Assembly: GCA_934254815.1 (NCBI GenBank)
Contig: CAKQME010000020.1
Span: forward strand, 1 to 25,093
DNA from: an uncultured Clostridia bacterium
GTDB lineage: Bacteria > Bacillota > Clostridia > Christensenellales > Borkfalkiaceae
DNA: 25,093 nt
Direction of reading: 5' to 3'
Shown: positions 22,535-25,093 of the stretch, in pieces
How positions within the stretch are numbered: position 1 is the stretch's first letter
How the letters are laid out: each line of letters starts with the position of its first letter
Notes under the pieces: model-generated
The model's database searches: none
What the model was told of the DNA's origin: nothing
The model's input: the letters and a program-made list of their open reading frames with translations, nothing else
Translations under genes and position numbers: made by a program

Positions 22535-24487
22535 ATGAAAACTATTAAAAAAATCTTTTCCGTATGTATAGCTGCCGCATTTTGCGTTGCGAGCGTTTCC
22601 TGCGGGAAAAAGGACAACGGCAAATCCGACGTCATAGACGTCAATTATGAGTGGCTCAAAGATACCTACACCGATTCTTCGCAGTTATCTGACTACGCGG
22701 GGCAAAATCAAATCAACCTCGTTGCGTGGAACGTTGACGGTCAGGGCGGCGGCAAAACTTACGAGGCGTCCGACGACGTGGTGTCGAAAGAAATCAAACG
22801 CGTTACGGGTGTAAGCATAAGCGATAAATCGTTCGATAACGGCGGCGTTACTTCCGACGTTAAATACGGGCAACTTATAGCGACAAACCGTTTGCCCGAT
22901 ATCGCTTACGGTTCGAGTTGGACGGTTGATACAGATGCCGTATACGACCTTACCGAACTTATAGATAAATATTGCCCGACGATAAAATCGCGTATTCCCA
23001 AAAACGTATGGAATACGCCTATCGTAAACGCAGGACAGAAAGGCAAAGTTTACGGTATTCCTTACGCGCTGGGTAACATTGGTCTTTCTGCGGTTGACGA
23101 GCTCGCCGATCCTAAAAAGACTTTGATGTTCGAATATACCTACGATCCGTATCCTTACGTTTATGTTCGGGAGGATGTTTTGACGACGGCGTATCCTAAT
23201 GCAAGAACTACCGAGCAATTAGGCGAGATATATTCGCAAAGAGGGAGTTTTACCGAAGAAGAACTTTTCGACGTGAGCATAACTTCTTCCGAACAGTTCA
23301 GAAATGAATTTTTACCTAAAATTTATAGCGTGCTTCGTACAACAAAAAACGAAGACGGCACGTATCGTTACCAAAAAACAAGTAAAAAATGGGTCGAACC
23401 GATGCTTGTAACCGACGGGCAGGACAGAGACACCTGGAGTTTTCTGGGCGTTTTAATACCGAGGTTACTCGGTTCTACCTTGCTTAACAATCAGTTTACT
23501 TACTGGGACGCAAAGACAAAAAAAGTCGAGAGAACTTTCAGTCAGGATTTTTACAAAGACGAAGTTTACGAATGGGCAAAGCTTATCGCAGATGGTAAAT
23601 ACGTTTCCAACTACGGTATGACGATAAATAACGCGGATATTCAAGCCGAACTCAACAACGGCAACTTTGCTATTGCATACTATCCCAACAACCTCGTTTC
23701 TGGTAATACCGCACAATATACGGGTATCAATGGTAAAACGGAAAGCGTTAAATACAGAAAAGTATATATGAAAATTCCCGTAAACGAACATTTCAAGTTT
23801 ATCGTCGGAGGATCTGCGGCTCCGAGCGCGGTTTACTTTTTTAAGGATAACGTAAGGGAATCGGATCTTGCGCAACTGCTCCGTTGGCTTGATTATCAAT
23901 GTTCCAGACTTGCCGATAAAGTTTACGCATGGGGACCTGCGTCGGCGGGTTTGTTTAACGAGGCGGAAGACGGGACGCGTTCTTATAAAGACGAAGACCT
24001 TGTAACTCAAATGGTTTACAGTACGGGTATCATGGGCTCGAAAGTTCAGAAATACAATCTTTCCAACGGGACGGTCAAGTCTGCAAAACCGGTATTTTCG
24101 TTTTTCTATAATGCCGGAAGTATATATCATCCTAAATGCGTTTACGACGTGTCTAAAATGTCTGACTTTCTTATGTCCGCATACGCTTCTGGCGTAGTCT
24201 GTTCCGACGTGGAAAAATGTCCCGTCGCACACCTTGCAGATATGTCAAGCTGGAAAAACTCTGAAATTGCGGGGATAGAGCAAACATGGGCAAAGAGAGA
24301 GCTTTTGGAGGCCGAGTTTAAGGCGGTGCTTCAAAGCGGCGCAAGCAGGAACAAATTCGATTCTGCCTATTCTACGCTTTTATCGGTAGCGGACAGAGCA
24401 GGTTTTACTTCGGAACTTGCCAACACCACCATTACAAACAGGTTTTTGGAACTTAATGCGGATTTTATAAGCAATTTGTTGGCATAA
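22535..24487 (+). CDS. Extracellular solute-binding lipoprotein of the sugar importer (LipO-like)
   Basis: A 650-residue lipoprotein starting at ATG 22535 with a perfect AGGAGG site. The signal peptide has a KK N-region, an alanine-rich core and a lipobox ASVSC with Cys23 as the lipid attachment site. The remainder is a large class solute-binding protein of the LipO/LplA type that binds oligosaccharides at the cell surface, longer than usual small sugar-binding proteins. Its position right after the two permeases fits this. The bound sugar is unknown. Confidence 0.88.
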   Translation: MKTIKKIFSVCIAAAFCVASVSCGKKDNGKSDVIDVNYEWLKDTYTDSSQLSDYAGQNQINLVAWNVDGQGGGKTYEASDDVVSKEIKRVTGVSISDKSFDNGGVTSDVKYGQLIATNRLPDIAYGSSWTVDTDAVYDLTELIDKYCPTIKSRIPKNVWNTPIVNAGQKGKVYGIPYALGNIGLSAVDELADPKKTLMFEYTYDPYPYVYVREDVLTTAYPNARTTEQLGEIYSQRGSFTEEELFDVSITSSEQFRNEFLPKIYSVLRTTKNEDGTYRYQKTSKKWVEPMLVTDGQDRDTWSFLGVLIPRLLGSTLLNNQFTYWDAKTKKVERTFSQDFYKDEVYEWAKLIADGKYVSNYGMTINNADIQAELNNGNFAIAYYPNNLVSGNTAQYTGINGKTESVKYRKVYMKIPVNEHFKFIVGGSAAPSAVYFFKDNVRESDLAQLLRWLDYQCSRLADKVYAWGPASAGLFNEAEDGTRSYKDEDLVTQMVYSTGIMGSKVQKYNLSNGTVKSAKPVFSFFYNAGSIYHPKCVYDVSKMSDFLMSAYASGVVCSDVEKCPVAHLADMSSWKNSEIAGIEQTWAKRELLEAEFKAVLQSGASRNKFDSAYSTLLSVADRAGFTSELANTTITNRFLELNADFISNLLA

Positions 24488-24506
24488 AGTCGAACAGGAG
24501 GAAAAT

Positions 24507-25093
24507 ATGAGGAGAAAAAGCAAATTTATTTTAGGTTGTCTTGCGCTTTCGGCCCTATTTGCCGCAGGCGGTGCGCTTACTACAAAAGCACCCGTTATGG
24601 CGGCTGAGAATGCCGTTACGATGACGATTGAAATGAACGGCGGTTTTCGCATTACGTCGAAAGACGTAACAGACAGAAACGGTAAAACAGACGACAACCG
24701 TTCCACGGCAACTTACTCGGAAGAGAATATGCTTGTTACCGAGTGGAACGGCGTGACTTTGACCAAAGGAACGGAGTTGGAATTTACGTATGAAAATATC
24801 CAACAACTTTTCCCTTACGGCGCGTTTATGAAATATAATGGTGCTGTCGACTCCGAAGGAAAAGCGCAGTTTGAAATATTGCAAAACGCATACGGTAAGG
24901 ACACGGGATATAATTATAACTATATCACGAGCGAGGGGTATTATTGTCCGCAACTCGTGAATCAGAATCAGTTTCCCACTGCGATAATATTCGGCTTGTT
25001 TGAAGATTCGAACGGAAACGGAATAAAAGACGCAGGAGAGAAGTCGTATTATCAGGGCGATACGATAACGCTTACGAGCGATGTAACGCTTAA
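24507..25093 (+). CDS. Secreted protein of unknown function, partial (runs off the window)
   Basis: Begins at ATG 24507 with an AGGAGG site 20 bases after the binding-protein stop, so it belongs to the same operon. The first 35 residues are a clear signal peptide (MRRKSK, hydrophobic core, cleavage near MAAENA), with no lipobox. About 195 residues lie in the window. Near the edge, FEDSNGNGIKDAGEK resembles the calcium-binding loop of SdrD-B/Cna-B-like surface domains. That suggests a surface or secreted carbohydrate-associated protein, possibly a large enzyme or adhesin, but no catalytic domain is seen in the part present. Confidence 0.65.
   Translation, partial: MRRKSKFILGCLALSALFAAGGALTTKAPVMAAENAVTMTIEMNGGFRITSKDVTDRNGKTDDNRSTATYSEENMLVTEWNGVTLTKGTELEFTYENIQQLFPYGAFMKYNGAVDSEGKAQFEILQNAYGKDTGYNYNYITSEGYYCPQLVNQNQFPTAIIFGLFEDSNGNGIKDAGEKSYYQGDTITLTSDVTL

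Noticed and set aside
1..25093. CRISPR arrays, tRNA or rRNA genes
   Set aside because: No regularly spaced short repeats, cloverleaf or rRNA-like segments were seen.

Overview
The window looks like a strict anaerobe of the Clostridia (Bacillota), probably an uncultured gut lineage. The reasons are a Firmicutes-type conjugative element (VirB4/VirD4/MobP-like relaxase), strong AGGAGG ribosome sites, sigma-A promoters, an oxygen-sensitive glycyl radical enzyme, and a LplB/YtcP/LipO-type sugar importer. Taxonomy below class level is inference.

Positions 1-10,840 are the right part of a decaying integrative conjugative element, all transcribed rightward. In order: VirB4 ATPase; a membrane protein of the transfer apparatus; an HTH-Fic protein that looks like a later insertion; two accessory proteins; a hairpin- and repeat-rich intergenic region that may be oriT; a relaxosome accessory protein; a MobP-type relaxase carrying Sel1 repeats; a DUF3991/Toprim primase-like protein; VirD4; and a small winged-helix-type protein. 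VirD4 has lost about 30 codons and its reading frame, and the membrane protein is truncated.

The most striking feature is a family of three insertions of about 281 bp (136-416, 1994-2274, 8026-8306). All lie in sense orientation inside transfer genes (VirB4, the membrane protein, the primase). Each folds almost completely into a closing helix of about 25 bp plus two long arms. The copies have diverged, yet the changes are compensatory: paired positions change together, and copy 3 has a completely different closing-helix sequence that still pairs with itself. The core between two landmarks is exactly 210 nt in all three. They may be structured intervening RNAs or single-strand-folding mobile elements; no transposase, direct target duplication or recognised intron core is visible.

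Positions 10,960-25,093 are chromosomal catabolic genes. An AraC regulator faces an MDR-SDR dehydrogenase pair (11,797-13,568). Convergent to these, across a shared terminator, is a leftward operon of a glycyl radical enzyme, an SDR and the radical-SAM activase (17,445-13,693). It is headed by a divergent AraC regulator with a palindromic operator candidate. A third AraC gene and the remnant of a fourth follow. Then comes a rightward operon of an SGNH esterase, two sugar permeases, a solute-binding lipoprotein and a secreted protein cut by the window edge. The likely theme is uptake and deacylation of an oligosaccharide or glycoside, followed by redox and radical elimination steps. The substrate cannot be told from sequence alone.
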